From the NCBI GenBank assembly GCA_026400415.1, contig JAPLPA010000214.1, forward strand, positions 1-5,848: a stretch of DNA of 5,848 nucleotides. The letters run 5' to 3'. How positions within the stretch are numbered: position 1 is the first letter of the stretch; the number at the start of each line of letters is the position of its first letter. The notes under the pieces are model-generated. The model searched no databases. It saw only the letters and a list, made by a program, of their open reading frames with translations, and was not told the DNA's origin. This stretch comes from Afipia sp. (lineage in GTDB: Bacteria; Pseudomonadota; Alphaproteobacteria; Rhizobiales; Xanthobacteraceae). This document shows, piece after piece, positions 5,589-5,848 of this stretch. The position numbers were made by a program, and so were the translations under genes.

Positions 5589-5848
5589 GCATCGACGTCA
5601 AAAATAGGCTCGCGGTCGCGCTGCATTATGACAAGAAGGGTGCACCGCGCGTTGTCGCGAAGGGCAAGGGGACGCTCGGCGAGAAGATCGTCGAGATTGC
5701 CAAGCAGCACGACATTCCCATTCAGGAGAATGAAGTGCTGGCGGGCGCGCTGTCCAACGTCGAGCTCGGCGATGAGATTCCGGCCGACCTCTACAAGGCT
5801 GTTGCCGAAGTGCTGATTTTCGTGATGCGGCTGTCGGGCCGGTTGCGC
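5585..5848 (+). CDS. Stand-alone FlhB C-terminal-domain-like protein (FhlB/YlqH type), 3' end outside the window
   Basis: The frame runs from the ATG at 5585 to the last base (88 codons, no stop seen). The product aligns with the cytoplasmic C-terminal domain of FlhB/YscU export-switch proteins: AVALHYD at 10-16, APRVVAKGKG at 20-29, LGEKIVEIAKQHDIPIQEN at 31-49, and VELGDEIPADLYKAVAEVLIFV at 59-80. The four-helix membrane domain of FlhB is absent, and the protein starts just before this domain. Where FlhB has the autocleavage motif NPTH before YAVAL, this protein has VKNR (5-8), so it should not self-cleave. Stand-alone proteins of this kind are known (Bacillus YlqH, Helicobacter FlhX), with limited functional data. 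It overlaps the FliK-like gene by ATGA with only a weak GGA nine bases upstream, so translational coupling is likely. In FlhB this domain is the partner of the FliK C-terminal domain, which makes a direct interaction between the two products a reasonable inference. The full length is probably about 90-110 residues. Confidence 0.85.
   Translation, partial: MSIDVKNRLAVALHYDKKGAPRVVAKGKGTLGEKIVEIAKQHDIPIQENEVLAGALSNVELGDEIPADLYKAVAEVLIFVMRLSGRLR

Overview
The window looks like ordinary chromosomal DNA of an alphaproteobacterium, most likely Hyphomicrobiales close to the Bradyrhizobium/Rhodopseudomonas/Afipia group. The grounds are a GC-rich sequence with GC-ending codons, an ATP12-type F1-ATPase assembly factor (in bacteria mainly an alphaproteobacterial gene), and the style of the RarA, RluC and FliK-like proteins. 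The genus is inferred from protein character only; no search was run. I see no tRNA, rRNA, CRISPR array, insertion sequence or phage gene.

Layout. Bases 2-682 are the C-terminal half of rarA (replication-fork maintenance ATPase), cut by the left edge. It overlaps by ATGA with rluC (679-1920), a 23S rRNA pseudouridine synthase with an unusual basic N-terminal tail. After a small hairpin comes a short exported proline-rich protein (1975-2340). A minus-strand gene for an exported DUF3828-like protein (2345-2803) converges on it, with only 4 bases between the two stop codons. An 88-base divergent intergenic region then leads to the ATP12 chaperone gene (2892-3665). Forty-eight bases further on, past a direct repeat that contains a near-consensus CtrA-type site, lies a 624-residue FliK-like protein (3714-5588). 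It overlaps by ATGA with a small protein that corresponds to the FlhB cytoplasmic C-terminal domain alone (5585 to the right edge).

How the genes relate. rarA-rluC is a housekeeping pair (replication and ribosome maturation), and ATP12 serves F1F0-ATP synthase assembly. The most interesting part is the last pair. In flagellar and type III secretion systems the FliK C-terminal domain acts on the FlhB C-terminal domain to switch export specificity. Here a FliK-like and an FlhB-C-like protein are translationally coupled, next to housekeeping genes with no other flagellar gene in view, and the FlhB-like partner lacks both the membrane domain and the NPTH autocleavage motif. Such orphan pairs exist elsewhere but their role is poorly understood. 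The FliK-like coding region also carries several strong inverted repeats, one of them resembling an intrinsic terminator.
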